Notes: a model not told the origin generated them from the letters alone. Counted from the stretch's first letter, positions 35,603 to 48,995 are shown. The stretch is DNA of 64,000 nucleotides from Paramecium octaurelia (GCA_905182995.1 CAJJDP010000006.1:711502-775501); one strand, 5' to 3'. Numbers and translations are program-made.

Positions 35603-38600
35603 TCATTATCCTAAGCACAATTTAAACCATTAGTTCTCTCCATCTGCCAACACCTATTCAAATTATTCCTATTGTTTTTGACTTCTCAATTTCGATCTTT
35701 CGTTACTCTTCTTTAAACGAGACTATATCTTGAATTCCCAATCATTATTTGAAGTTTAAATCTATAAATATTAATACATTCTTACTCTTAAATTATCACT
35801 CTGCTCCTATTCTGACAATTTGGCCAACCGACTCTGCTTTTTCGTATTATACTTCATTATTTACCTCTTGTACTCACTGTCCACAGGAATGAGTGCCCTT
35901 TCTAATGTTAACTTTATTTGCTATCGCTCATCCTACAATTTATCACTGAAAAATAATGTTAGAAATTGATCGACAGTCATGTTTTGAGAAAATGCTGCAT
36001 CCGTTTCTGGTGAATTGGATCTCTGATTTTTCTGATCCTCCTAATCAAAGCACTTTAAACTTTTGCTTTATTTTCTCAACATTTATGGATAAAAGAAACT
36101 AATCAATTAATCATTCTGCAGAAGCTTACTAACATACTTTCGATTATCCTCTATTGTTGATATATCATATTTTAAAATCTTTATTATTAAAAGTGGTAAA
36201 CCGAAATGATCCTTGTGCTAAATCAATCTTTGCAATAAATAAGCCATACAATGGGATTCCTTAAAATTTCTACTGTTACACAATTAGGCAAATGGAATTC
36301 CTGATAGTATATCCATCAACTATTATGGGTCCATTTTATATTTTATTATTTGCAATGCCAGATTATCTCTATATTCAAAGAGATTCAACTGTTTTAACAC
36401 TGATCGTATTTCTGGAGAATTCTTAGATGCCATCAAATTGATTATTTGAAACAATAAAATGTCTATTTCTTCATTGAAACCCACCAACTCTTCAAAATTC
36501 TTTACTAAAATGTCAAAGTTTTTTAAAAAGGTCACATGATCATTTTTTATCACTGGATTCTACAATAAATCCTTTAAATAGTCTATTAAAATATGAGATG
36601 CATCATCATGTCTTTTTAATATATCAATAATCTTCAATTTAGTTGACTTACTTAAATCATACTATATAATTGTTCTAATTATTGTATATATTTGCTACAC
36701 AATCCTCTTGTCTGTGTTCTACAATAACATACATAAACTTTATATTATATTGGAATCTAATAAAGTGGCTAAGTTTTGGTTATCCAAAATTGATTCAAAA
36801 ATCTTCAAAATTTCAATTATGTAACTCTATGATTTATTTTTACCTAGCATCAAAAAGAAAAGCTCCAGCGATTCCAAATTAGTTATGTGTTAAATGGGTT
36901 GCTTATTTTCTAAATATTGTTTCTGGGTTTTTTAAATGATTTCAGCAAATTCACTTCTTCCCATAACTGAAGAAACATTACTGCTGTTCTCTGTGTAGAG
37001 GAGATGATAACTATCGAAATTCCAAAATACAAGTTTGAACACCGTGTTACATAGTTAATTTGAGAACTCTTCGCCATTTATCAGTTTTTATATCAATTAG
37101 AAGAATTTTTACTTGTTGCTGTAAATGGGGTTCTTGGATTATTTAAATAATTACCTTGATCTTATTGCTTTTGGCATTCAACAAATATAATATATTTGAT
37201 AATTTAATACTTTGCTCCTTTGTTGTTTCATACTGAAGAGTGGCAAAAGAGTTAGTCAAATATTCCCCATTGATCATCTTATCAAACACTTTTTCTTAAA
37301 ACATACTGTGAATTGAGAGTAAGCTCAGGATATCACTCATTGTTGCTCCATAATTTTGTTCATTTAACTTTTTAATGGTTTCTCCTGAAAACACAAAGTC
37401 GAACCATAACTCTAGATCCACTTTGTTCAAGTAAGTTTCAATATATTATATTAAAACAGGATATAAGTTAACCATGTCATAATAATAAGGCAAATTCTTA
37501 CAAATTGAAATCAGCATATTGACAATTAAGTCTTGGTTTTTGAAGTCGAATTACTTTAAAAATGATATAAGATTTTCAATCACAAGAGTGTTTTCATCAC
37601 GCAATTTGATTTTGAAAAAGAAGTGGGAAATGCATTGTAAGTATTATGAACTGAGTTTCGAAATATCCATTAAGAATTCTAGTAAGGGGGTGATAGGATT
37701 TTGAGGCTGTTGTTCTAAAGCATTCCACATTTCGTACTGAGAATAGACCAAGTATAAAACCATTTGAGGTTCAATTTTAAAATCATTATGTCTCATAATT
37801 CCCGCTAGTGAATTAAACAACACTTAATTTAATCGAAATTATAAGTGAGCAATTGCCAAATTACTCTTTTCATTATATTCAAAATCGAATAGTTCTAATA
37901 TTTACTTACTTTAAATTAATTTAAGATTCGGCTTGATTAAATTCATAAACTACTCACATCTGTTTTAACTAACCATATTTTTGAATATGTCTACTTCCTG
38001 TTTCTAAATATTGTGATCACACACTAAGAATTAGTTAATAATTTCAGCTATCTATATAAAAAACACATAACTGGATTGATCCTTTGCATCTTGCATATTA
38101 TTTTTTTTTGCTTTTAAGAATGAATGGTAAATTTAATCAAAAATAATACTAAAGTTTTTAAATGCCAATTCACTTTGATGATCAAAGGAATTCATGTATC
38201 TACATTTCTTGCTCATCTTCAATTCTATCATTTTGAATGCGAATCCAACAATTTATTTAAAAATATCGATATCATCAATAAATAGAATGGCCAATTAACT
38301 TTAGATTGCTTCAAATTCAAGACTGTAGAATCCTTCCAACTAGTTTAGTTATTCATATAGTTAAAACAATTGTTAACAGATCTCCTCAGATTATTAAAAT
38401 TTAACCTTAACTAAAATATTTTTAAAATTAGTAAAAATGTACTCGTTATCAATATTACAGAATTTCTCAGCAATTTACTCAGATGACAAATACTACCTCA
38501 TTTAAATGATAGCCAAATAATAGTATAACTTTAGTCTTTTAGCAATGATAACATTTTTCCAATTTTAATTTAAAACTTCCACAATTATATTCAGAATTTT

Positions 38601-40006
38601 ATCCTATTATACAGGCAACAACTCAAGCATAAGTGTGAATGCATCTAAATCATCAATCTCAGTATCTGTAGTTGATATTTGTTTTAAGAAATTGTAGAAT
38701 TACTATTAAAATTGCTCATCCTATTAGTCCTTATTAGTAATAAAGTCACTTAGTAATTGATAACCATTGACTCTTTTAAACTCAATTTTATTTCGAGCAT
38801 TATTTTGAAGGATCTGCTGAACGGTTTAAAGCAAATCCACTTAGACTTCAGATGTTGCCTTTTCAAGTGTTTCCAAAATGGCTTTGAATCCTCCTTAGAG
38901 AACTTGAAATTCTTTAAGTATGTCTTCAGATTGAGACCTATCAGATTACGTTTATGATAAGGCCAGTCTATCTGGAGGTGTACTACTTATGCTAATAATT
39001 TTCTCATAAATTTCATTTTTATTCTGATCCTAATCTGAGGTGGACCTGCTTATTGATTGTGAATTCATGTAGAAACTTAAGTCCACTTCAAAAATGGATT
39101 GCAAACTTATTTATTATTCGATAGCTTGTGATAATGTTAGGATTTCCTTCTTTTCAACACAAAACTACTTGATGCTTAATTATTTATTGTTTTGAGTAGG
39201 AAGGAACACCTTTGACAATTCTGAAGTAATATCAATAAAGAGTCAATACCTTGAAATGCAAAAGATCTCAATGACACGGCTATTTTACTAAATTTTTATT
39301 TTATTGTTTATTCTTGTCCATCCTCAACATTGCATATTACTACCTGATTTATATCTTCTATTAGCAAAAAATGCAAGAGGGCCTTCGATATCACACGATT
39401 AAGTTGTGGATCCTTGTTCATTAAGATTGAGAGCAATTTGTGGAATCCTTATTATTCAAAAAATTCAATCCTCTAATTGAGATTCTCGGAAAATAAAACC
39501 TTTGTTATAAAAAAGCAAATACAATAAGCTTTATGATTAGAACTTTGGATTCAGTCTTCTGTGCTTTTTCGATTAAATTTAGAAAGTCGGACAAGACATT
39601 ATGAGAATTCTCAACACTTTTGCGATACTTTGGTTCTCTTAAAATTTATTCTGCCAATTAAATGCACTACTCCATTATATCTTAAACTAATTGCCCTTAG
39701 TCCGCGTTTCTAAAGATAAGGTTAATATAAATATAACCTTTTTTATATTTCCGGAAATTTATTCAAATAATCCAATATCACAACCAACACTTGATTAGCA
39801 TCACCCAGGATGACTTCTAGTTGCTGATCATCGCTTTTTAAAAAATTCTTAATTGTTATGTTCGCCTATTCAAGGAATTGTTGGAATCTTTTCACAAAAA
39901 TACACATTACTTTTTTAGCGTCTAGGGATCCTCCGATAAATTTGAAACCTTCTTATAATCCTCCCAAAGGTCTTTCAGTCGTTTTTATAGTGTATAGTTT
40001 TTCCAT
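35603..40006 (-). CDS. Large helical-repeat (ARM/HEAT-like) protein, ~1,430 aa
   Basis: The start MEKLYTIKTTERPLGGLQEG is followed by long stretches of amphipathic helices in pairs (RFQQFLEQANITIKNFLK; FFEQQGFHKLLSILMN; VISKALLHFLLIEDINQVV; FEYRDNLALQIIKYKMD). This is typical of ARM/HEAT superhelices as found in large ubiquitin ligases and transport factors. The C-terminus is a basic coiled coil (FKIQSRLKKSNERSKLRSQK). Several small introns were detected (for example near 39735 and 39495) but not all were placed. I do not recognise an orthologue. It is immediately upstream of the RING gene in the same orientation and frame, so together they may form one ligase. Confidence 0.65.
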
Positions 40007-40161
40007 TTCTATTTAATAGTGTCCATAATTTATATATAATATTTAAAGTCTATATAACTTGCAAAATTAAAGAAATAGTATAATTAATAAGAAACTGTTT
40101 AAGACAAGCTTGAAAATTTATTACATTATATTCCAAATAATTAATTTCCTCTATCAAAACA

Positions 40162-41398
40162 ATGGCTTCCTACAGAGATCCAGGCTATGTAATTAATAGC
40201 AGGTCGGCATATGATCCAATAAGATATCCATAATCAATGAACATAGATATTAATGCTTAGAAGCCTTTGGGTCCAGAATCAGGGCCAGGATTGCCAATTT
40301 AATTTGGATCTGCCTCTGCAAGAACTTATGCATAAGAAGTACTCCTCAAATCTATACTTAAAGTTCTTAGTATCCCCTGAGGTTTAAGCATTAAATAAAT
40401 AACAGCAATTTCAGCAGCCGACTCAAGGGGCTGCCATTATATAAAATATTGTTCAACCTTAGACTATATACTAAGAAGTTCAGCATTATGATAAGCCAGT
40501 TAAGGTTGTACCTAGAACTGATATTGAGGAACCATGGAGAAGTATAAATTGATATTGAGTTCAGATAAATGCACATTCTTAGAAAAATAAATTTACGATT
40601 TGCAATAAGAAAACTTCAGATTGAAAGCTTAGAATATTGCATCTGAAAAGATTAGTTATTTTGAGGATACAGGGAGGGTTAATCAATTGATGCAAGAAGT
40701 GGATAGACTCAATAAAACCATTTTAGATTTGAATTCTGAAATTGATCAATGGAGACTCCGATATTCAAGTTTAGAAGACTAATTGAAAATGAGATCTGTT
40801 GTTGAAATGGAATTAGAAAGAATGAAGAGAGCTGTTCAAGATAATGAGAATATTGTGCAAATAGAAATGAACAGACTCAGAGAATAATTAGATTAATGGT
40901 AGAGAAAATGTTAATCTCTTGAGTCTTAAAGATTTGAAGCCTAAGACTTTCTATCCAAATCAAGAACAAAAGATTAAAATATCTGTAATATTATGATTAA
41001 TTTTATAGTCAATCTATAATCAGACTTAAAGAAAGCAGAACTTAGTTTGAAGTTAAAATAAGATGATTTAGATACTGTTTAATAAAAATTAAATAGATTG
41101 GAGAAAATAGTTCGAGAAACTGAATATTAAAACTAAGAAATTACCAAGTAATTATTCAATTTCAATTTTGATAAGTCTTAAGAAAATCATTGATGATCGA
41201 AACAAAGAATTAGATATCTTAAGAAGATAAAGTCAATCATAGTATGCTAATTAAAACCTGAAGGATTTAGAAAGCAAAGTTTCGTTGTTTTAAAATGAAT
41301 GCAATAGATTAAATTAATTGTTAAATCACAAGGAATAGGAACTATAATTATACAGAGATTAATTAAAGAGATAATCTCATTATAGTAATAAATAATGA
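40162..41398 (+). CDS. Coiled-coil protein, 378 aa
   Basis: The N-terminal ~115 residues are Pro/Gln rich (YRDPGYVINSRSAYDPIRYP; QKPLGPESGPGLPIQFG). The rest is continuous coiled coil (KCTFLEKQIYDLQQENFRLK; QEVDRLNKTILDLNSEIDQW; KDLESKVSLFQNECNRLNQL). A head plus rod organisation suits cytoskeletal or basal-body fibre proteins. Four introns (40339-40363, 40542-40564, 40985-41008, 41148-41175) give 379 codons; two of them end in AAG and one in CAG. It converges with the Sac1 gene, with stops 41 bp apart. Confidence 0.75.
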
Positions 41399-41439
41399 CT
41401 TAAATTTAATCAATTTTATATGTTTTCATACGTAATCAA

Positions 41440-43311
41440 TCAATGGTTTAGCTTGGCTTCTCTAACAAACAGTTTATATTTGCTGAATATAAGTGTTCTG
41501 ATAATGAACATTCCAGTTGCTACTAAGGCAAAATGAGCTATTGTCATCTTGAGTTAATCGTTGTTATCATGTTTTTTTTGAATTCCCAATAATTAATTGG
41601 CCGTTGGATGCTCTAAAACAAATCCACTCAACTTCCATAATCCAAAATGAGCAGAAGCAAACTAAGATAAAAATAAATAATTACGATTAATAACAGACAA
41701 TGCCATCCTGTGAAGAACTTGTTTTTATAATCATGTTTTTTTAAATCTATCTTGTTTGTCAAAAGATCTATATTATTTTGAATTCCTCCATCATGAAAGT
41801 TTCCAATGAAATATCTAATTACAGATCTCCTGCCGTCTTCCAAAGCACCTAAAAATGTTCTCTTGCCTTTTTTTGTTGAATCTGTCTTCAAAGCTCCTGT
41901 TCCAGTATACATCAAAGAAACAGTATCTGCATTCAATGTCCAAATATCTCTAAATATCTATTCTAATTTATCAGGGAAGGGTTCCATTGCTAAGTTCTAT
42001 TAAAGTATGAATGAATATTTTACAGTGTTTCTTCGCACTCCTAATTTTTATAATGTATTCCAAAGTTAATGTCTAGCAATAACAGATTGAACTACATTAG
42101 TTCTATCCAAACAATCAACGCAGTTAGTTCTGATAATGGATTTCTAAGTTGTCATCACATTGATTATATTTAGTTAAGAAGTTCCTGATTTGAGATCAAA
42201 ACTACATTAATCTTCTAGTTTTAAATCCTATGCCATCATATTTATGAGTTTTGATAAATTCTAATATTTCATTCCTCTGCATTCATGATGAAAATCAAAC
42301 CAAATGTACTTTAAATTGTCATTTTTCAATCGATTAATCACTTCATTATAGTAATTTCCTAAGACATTCTACGTTCCTTTTTTATCTATTAAGTTAACAA
42401 GAATATGTTTTTGAATTCCTAACTGGAACTAATCAGAAAAATGCTTTTAAGCTATTTCAGTGTTAGTGGTGATATCTCCTAAGATCTTAGCTTTTGGTGA
42501 CCATTTTAAATCTGGTTTCTAAATCCATTTAAAAGGCATGGACCCTCTTGATTATAAAAATGAATAATAGTTTGATTAATATCTGAATATTTATTCAGTC
42601 TCTGCAAAATTACTACAATTTCCGTCCAGATCTGCTCCTCTGCTGATGAATCTTCTACCCATTCTTCTCTTATCTCTTCGACTAATTAAGCATATCTAAC
42701 AATCCGTATCATTCAATTTAAAATATCGGATTGCAATGAGACCTGAAATAAATATGGGTATCCATTGTTCTGGATTGCATAAACGAAAAGGTTTGCAATT
42801 TTCACTGTTCATCCAATACTGAGATAATGGCTTACGAATTCCTTTATTTTCTACATATCTCTGCAACGAGTTTGTAAGATCATACTATTCTGAATAATAA
42901 AAAGTTTTGGTATTAAAAATCTCCTGTAGACCAGCTATGTAAGAGGCATCTCTAGAACTTATTCTTGATTTTATTAATTTCATATTACTTTTTATCTTCG
43001 ATAGGAATGAATTAGAATTTCTCGGCCTAAAATATTGGTAAATTCATTATTGAACTAATGAAAGCAGCCTTTACAACGACAACTAAATAATTCAACTATT
43101 TCAATGTTACTATCCCATAAATTGCATTAAATTCTAAGCAATCTGATGATTATGGGTTGACATCTTAAAACTTTTACCTCAATTATACATCAATTGATCC
43201 ATTTAAAGATCTTATAATCAATTCTTTATCATTATCATTAAATCGAATGAATAATCCATCTTGTCTATATAAATACTTCTTTTGACCGTAGATTTACGCT
43301 GCATCCGCCAT
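41440..43311 (-). CDS. Sac1-family phosphoinositide phosphatase, ER/Golgi type, ~590 aa
   Basis: Sac1 removes phosphate from PI4P and related lipids at the ER. The N-terminal Sac domain opens with LIIRSLNGSIDV and AIYGIVTLKQLNYLVVVVKA. The catalytic CX5R(T) motif is intact in NCVDCLDRTNVVQSVIARHQ. It is followed by TGTGALKTDSTKKGKRTFLG, GRRSVIRYFIGNFHDG and two C-terminal TM helices (WHCLLLIFASAHFGLW; HFALVATGMFIIRTLIF), as in SACM1L. A 23-nt intron splits the first TM segment (near 41660-41685); other small introns were not all placed. Start 43311. Confidence 0.92.
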
Positions 43312-43547
43312 CTCTAATTATTAAGATTTTAATTATAATAAAATTTATTTGATTCATAAATTGCCGCATTGCTTCACTGCTGTATATAGAATAATATCAA
43401 AAATTTCAATTTGGAATTTGAGTGAATTCAACAACAATAAATACAGTGATTAAGACCTTTTAAGCATTCCTTTGAAAAACATCTGAAAAAGCAAACAAAA
43501 AAGTGTAAAATGATCTATCTTAAATAGAATAATTATTATACAAAAAT

Positions 43548-44878
43548 TCATTACAATATCAATAATAATAACAACATCAGAACTATGATTTAATGGCTCT
43601 AATTCTCTATCATAGTTTCTTTAATTTAACATTAACAAACTCCATCTATGCATCTTTCACAAACCCCCTTTGATACATAAAAACTAATTGAACATATAAA
43701 TACTATATACCCATAAGTGCATTTAAGACATATGTTTGAATCCACGCATTTTTCACAACCAGTACCACATCCTTGACACGAGAATCCATTGAAAAAATAA
43801 GCAGTAGCACACTAATTACAAAATGAAGGTCCCGTGCATGATAAACAATTATCACCGCAAGGACTACATGCACCATTTTTAATATAATAGCCACTTTCAC
43901 AAGTAAGACATGCAGTTTCATTTTATACTTAACAATTTTTGATAGAATTGGCAGAGCAAACTCCATTTTTAATAAAGTATCCTGGTTTACATTCAACACA
44001 ATGTCCTGGAGTATCACATTATTTACAATTGATATCACAAGCAATGCAGGTTTAATTAAGTAAATAAAACTTAGAGGCACATTTAGTACATTTAGTTCTA
44101 TCATTTTATTGACAACTTTCGCAATTGATATCTGGACAACCTAGACATTAATTGTCAGTCGTTAAGACATAACCAGTTTAACATTCGGTACACGTATTCT
44201 CAGAACATTTCTTGCAATTTGGAGTACAAAATTCACATAGTTTAGTTTCCTTCAAGACATAAGCTTCTTCACAACTAGTACAGGTAAAATCGTCATCACA
44301 TTTTAGACATCCAGTGGGACATTTTGTACACTTTTCTCCAACTAGATAATATCTATCAATGCATGTATCACAAACAAATACTGATTCTTCAACCTTGGTG
44401 CAACTTTTACATCCATATTCACAATCCTTACAAACTATACAAATTCATAATTATTTTTTATTACTTCCTTTTTCTACATAGAAAGCATCTGCACACTATG
44501 AGCAATAATCTGCCAAAGAACAAGACACACAATCATCTCCACATTTCTTACAACTACCATCTTCTTATTTGATATATCCTGTTTCACATTTTGAACATTT
44601 AGAAAATAAGCCATCAGGTTCACATACTTCACAGTTAACCTTAATATGAAATCTTTAAGTACTGGACATCTTATGCAAGTGGAAGTGGTTGAATTAAATC
44701 TGTATCTGTCTTCACATTCATTACACAATAATGGATCACAACAGCTTTTACATCCTTTTTAACAAGTAAAACAGAAAGATAGTTCTCCAACTTTGTATAA
44801 ATAATCTGTTCCCTAACAGCCAGTACTTGTGGGAAGATATTAACCTTAAACTCCAAGCAACAATAAGAATGCTATCAT
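43548..44878 (-). CDS. Cys-rich GPI-anchored surface protein, 416 aa
   Basis: Signal peptide MIAFLLLLGVQG; then furin-like Cys repeats through the whole protein (CKSCCDPLLCNECEDRY; CPTGCLKCDDDFTCTSCEE; CTPNCKKCSENTCTECQTGY; CSPCGDNCLSCTGPSFC). It ends in a hydrophobic tail (IIVLMLLLLLILQ) with no charged residues after it, a typical GPI-anchor signal. Introns of 23 nt (ends AAG), 30 nt and 27 nt are removed to give 417 codons. Similar Cys-rich repeats occur in ciliate surface proteins. It repeats on a small scale the Cys motifs of the giant gene at 20.5-29 kb. Confidence 0.82.
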
Positions 44879-45038
44879 ATTTATTTATCTATATATTTAT
44901 ATTTTAGTTTTTTTTCTTTAGTTCTCGATCAATTAAACACTAATAGAAAATCTATTTTTATTGATTAGAACTGCCAAGTTATTCTTAATATAAATATAAA
45001 ATTCTTCTCAATAATTATCACAAGAGTATAATTTTTAT

Positions 45039-45698
45039 ATGTCTAAAAAAAAAATCAAACTTTACGGGATCGATATTGAAAGCGATGATGATTAGGAGTA
45101 TGTACCAGATGAATAGGACATTTCCGAGAATAACAAAAACCTGAGTCATCATAAAACATTCAACATCGATGAAATCTATTAGGAGATGAAAAAAATTGAT
45201 TTGTATTAGCCTAAGGTTTGCACCAAGACTGCCTAATAAATTGTAAGAGAAGTACTCGATGGTATTGAATAAATATATTGAAAGAACAGAATCGAGTGTA
45301 AGTGAAACGTGTCAAGTTTGCGGGAAAATCATTTTTAATTAATGATAAAGGGGAAATATAAGAAGAAAACATAGAACCTGTATAAACCAAATAAATCAAA
45401 TAACCTATCGGAAATTGTATTCCATAACCTATAATTAGCAATGTCTATGAAAGAGTTGAGGGAGAGTTTCCGATATTACAGAGAAGTAATCAAGAAATTG
45501 ACCAACAAAGCCAAGACTATCAATTCTGTGACTAAATCTAAATTAGATTGGAAGCAATATACAACCAAGGAGAAGTTAGAAACATAAATGGAGCAAAAAC
45601 GAAAGAGCGGATAAGGTGTCCTTGAAAAAGCCAAGTTCATCAATAGAACTAATGAGAGAGTTAAATCGATTAGACATAATAAAATAAAAAAATTATGA
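45039..45698 (+). CDS. BCNT/CFDP1 (Swc5-like) chromatin-remodelling protein, 204 aa
   Basis: The acidic N-terminus (YGIDIESDDDQEYVPDEQD) and the C-terminal BCNT domain (INSVTKSKLDWKQYTTKEKL, ending FINRTNERVKSIRHNKIKKL) match the bucentaur family. Its yeast member Swc5 belongs to the SWR1 complex that deposits H2A.Z. The SKLDW core and a trailing basic helix are characteristic. Introns at 45262-45284 (ends AAG) and 45417-45438 are removed for 205 codons. The stop overlaps the next gene's ATG by two bases (ATGA at 45695-45698). Confidence 0.85.
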
Positions 45699-47441
45699 AA
45701 TTAAATACATAAAGGTTTATTCCCAGTTTGATAGGCAAGCCTAGGCTTACCTAACAATAGTAGCCCAAACAGGAGGAGTGTTCTAAAAAAGTCTACCGCG
45801 GCCAATCTGCTGAAAATAAAATTATGAATAAAGCACAGTAATCCTTATTTATTATATTCAGAATAGAATTGATAACAAAGCCAATACTCCAGAAATGATT
45901 AGAATTTAAAATGGCAATATTAGCCCTACAACAAAATACTCGGATATTCTAAAAACATTTAAATAGAAAAATTTGAATTAACCCTCGAAAGTACCAAACA
46001 CTAATAGACCCACCAAAAGCTAGTCAATTGTAGTTGAATTTGATTAACCAAAGAATAGAACATCTTCTTAATTCAAATACCCAAAAGAAATAACTCCAAC
46101 CAAAAAGTAGAATCAGTCAAATATGACATAATCTTAGAGATTGACAATTAAAAATCAAGCCTTAATTACTTAATAGAAGGTCACTTAAGAAAAATCAAAA
46201 TTTAACTCTAAACACCTTGATGTAAACAAATTGGATTAACGAATAAAAACCTAATAAAATGAAAAGTTTAAAGATGAATAAAAGAATATTCAAAAAATGC
46301 CATTGAAGAAAGCCAATCCAAAGAAAGACACAAACACTAAACCATAACTTGAGAAACATCCACAACTTATGTCTACTAGATAAATCCCATCCAGATAATC
46401 ATTCTCTCCTTCTACTCAAATTGCAAAGACTGCTAATACAACACGAGGTCATTCTCCTTCTAGCTATTAGAGTGATAATTAAAATGGAAAGTTATAAGCT
46501 ATTTTAGTAATCTTTATCTTATATTAGACTGTGATTAGGCCGATCTTTAAAGAAGCAAAATACTATTAAACATCTGTTGTTCATTTCTTGAAGGAAGAGT
46601 TTTTTCCAAATACATCCCCATATTAAGTGCAATTTAAAATTGAATTTCAAGAATAAAAGGACTATTTTAAAACTAAATTCTGTGATCACTTTAATTTAAC
46701 CTTTAACTCTTTAAAACATTGCTCCTAGTTGAGTTCACAGAAGCCTATGACCCAAAAGTTTTTAAATCCCCCAAAAAAGCCTCACTTTTCATCTGATACC
46801 GTTAAAACACTAGTGTTTGATCTGGATGAAACATTAATTCACTGCAACGATATCAATAATAATCCTACCGATCACAAAACCATCATTCATATCCCAAATG
46901 AACCAGAGACAGAAGTATACTGATTTAAATAAGAGTAGATTCGTTTTAATATAAGGCCGCATTGCTAATAAATGTTAAAAGCTCTATCATAATTTTATGA
47001 GTTGATCCTATTCACGGCATCTTATAAAGAATATGCTGATAAAATTTTGGAGTACATAGATCCAAAAGGGAATCTCTTCTCATATCGGTTCTATAGGGAG
47101 AGTTGTTTAGAATTAGAAGAAGGACTTCTGGTTAAGGATCTAAGAGTGATCGAAGGCAGAAAATTAGAAGTAAATTATATGTAAATCATTAGAACATGGC
47201 AATTATAGATAATTCTGCATATTGTTACATTTATTAGTTGGAGAATGGAATTCCAATCATACCCTTTGAGGAAAACAAAAAAGATAAGGAATTAATCTTT
47301 ATGGCTGACTATTTTATCAAATGTGAGAAACAGCTGAATTGGCTCCAGCACCACAAATTGCATTTCCAAAACTAAGTCTACCTGCAGTGTTCAACAATAG
47401 AAGAGTGTATACAAAGATTATTATAATCATAAAATTATTGA
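45695..47441 (+). CDS. SCP/NIF-type (HAD) protein phosphatase, 549 aa
   Basis: The C-terminal ~220 residues are a CTD-phosphatase-like catalytic domain: VKTLVFDLDETLIHC (DxDxT nucleophile motif), NIRPHCQQMLKALSQFYELI, LFTASYKEYADKIL, FSYRFYRESC, and NMAIIDNSAYCYIYQLENGI. Such SCP/Dullard enzymes remove phosphoserine. The N-terminal ~330 residues are a disordered Q/N/K/S-rich region. Introns at 45838-45866, 46507-46527, 46915-46938 and 47170-47192 are removed for 550 codons. The first ATG overlaps the BCNT stop. An internal ATG (near 45823) is the alternative, but the upstream 42 codons look coding. Confidence 0.88.
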
Positions 47442-47450
47442 TTTTAATTA

Positions 47451-48640
47451 ATGGATTTATTTTTGAATAAACCACCTGAAGCTCCACAAAGACAATTTAT
47501 TCGTCTTTTCGTTAATACAGGACACAAACAATTCATTGCTACAGTAGATCGCACTTAATAAGTAATTTAGTAGATTATCAATTAGAATCTAGAAGTGCAG
47601 ATTGCTAATTCGTTTGTATACACTTAAAGAGAAGATCCTGATGCTGAAGAGATATAATAATTCTAAGTGAAAAATATTAAATAAAATGGCTATTTGGTTG
47701 TGATTCCTAAACAAATGTAAATTGGACATGTCCTTGATGATCAAACTTTTATCACTTGCGAAATTATAGAACCAAAAAAAAAATCACAAGTTAAAATTGA
47801 ATAAAATGAAGGATCAAAAAGAAGAAATAAATAATAAAAGGAGCAAAACAAATTAGTAGAAAATTTACCAGACATTTCCCCGCCTAGAACTTTACCATAG
47901 TAACAATAATCACAAGATGATAAATAAACAAATAAAATACCCCAAAATAATTAAAATCAAAAATAGTTACAATAACAAAAAGAAAAGGAATAATTGACTA
48001 AGAAATAATAAAAATAATAAAACAAAAACAAATAAGAAGAAGAGAAATCAAAGTAACAAGCATAGAATGCTCAAGAATAATTGCAATAAGATAATACAAA
48101 AGAAAATAAAGACACAAAAAATAAGGAAAATTAATCAAGCAAAGATTAAAAAAATTAAATCTAAGAGGAAATCCCATAACATGAATAAACTAATGTGAAA
48201 GAAAATTAGCAATAAATTGAGCCATAAAGTAAAAAAGAGACTAAGGAGCCTGCCAATTAAAACAGAGACAAAAGCAAAGAGTAAAAAGAAAAAGAAAATG
48301 CTTAAAACTCTGAAGTAATTGCAGTATAGAATTAAAAAGAGGCAACAAAAAAAGAAAAATAACAAAATCAAACATAATCTTAAGCATAATAAAAAGTCTA
48401 AGAAAATTAATAAATAAAGGTTTTACCATAATAAAAATAGGATCTTGAAGAAGATAATAATTTTGGAACCAAAAAACATCCTAAACTCGCTTAACCTAAT
48501 GAAGATCAAATAAATAATACCTAATAACAAATTGTAGATAAAGCCAAAATAGATAAATAAGCATAAAATGTTGGATAACAAAAATAAAATGATGAAAAAT
48601 AGAAGTAAACTAAGTAAAGTAAATAATAATAATAACAATA

Positions 48641-48676
<36 letters not shown>

Positions 48677-48920
48677 GTAATAACATTAATAATAATAATA
48701 ATCACATAGTCAAAAATAATAGTAATAAGCAGTTTAATAGAAATAAAATCAATAAACCAAGAAAGTCAATAAAGTAATAAAAACAGGATATGATTCAGAT
48801 GATAATTCTGACGATCAATAATAGCAAAAAGTCAAGGTTGTATAAAATTAAAAACAAATTAAGAAAAACGATAAGAAATAAAGCATTGACTTTGATAATA
48901 ATTTATTTGAAAATTGTTGA
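47451..48920 (+). CDS. Gln-rich protein with long polyQ tract, 489 aa
   Basis: One 490-codon frame without introns. The first ~115 residues form a possible folded domain (QRQFIRLFVNTGHKQFIATV; NGYLVVIPKQMQIGHVLDD). The remainder is extremely Q/K/E/N rich. A run of 20 glutamines (48624-48683), one His and five more Gln is encoded almost wholly by TAA. The acidic C-terminus (YDSDDNSDDQQQ) ends in SIDFDNNLFENC. Family unknown. It begins 9 bp after the phosphatase stop and in the same frame. Confidence 0.7.
48624..48701 (+). repeat. TAA trinucleotide repeat encoding polyglutamine
   Basis: TAA repeated with a few CAA and TAG interruptions, and one CAT (48684-48686). In the ciliate code this is in-frame polyQ. 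It produces meaningless polyLeu/polyAsn ORFs on other frames. Confidence 0.9.
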
Positions 48921-48995
48921 ATTAGGTTTCCCATAATTAATTTATAATAGTAATTTTTATTTATTCTCGCTTTATAAAAATGTCAATATAATTTT

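Noticed and set aside
31178-47450. Several close gene pairs share a reading frame across a TGA (four of about seven), suggesting general stop readthrough.
   Set aside because: One third are expected to share frame by chance. Three of the close pairs do not, so the excess is not convincing without translation data.
48423-48686. Apparent poly-leucine membrane protein on the minus strand (and poly-Asn on another plus frame).
   Set aside because: Shadow frames of the TAA repeat inside the polyQ gene.
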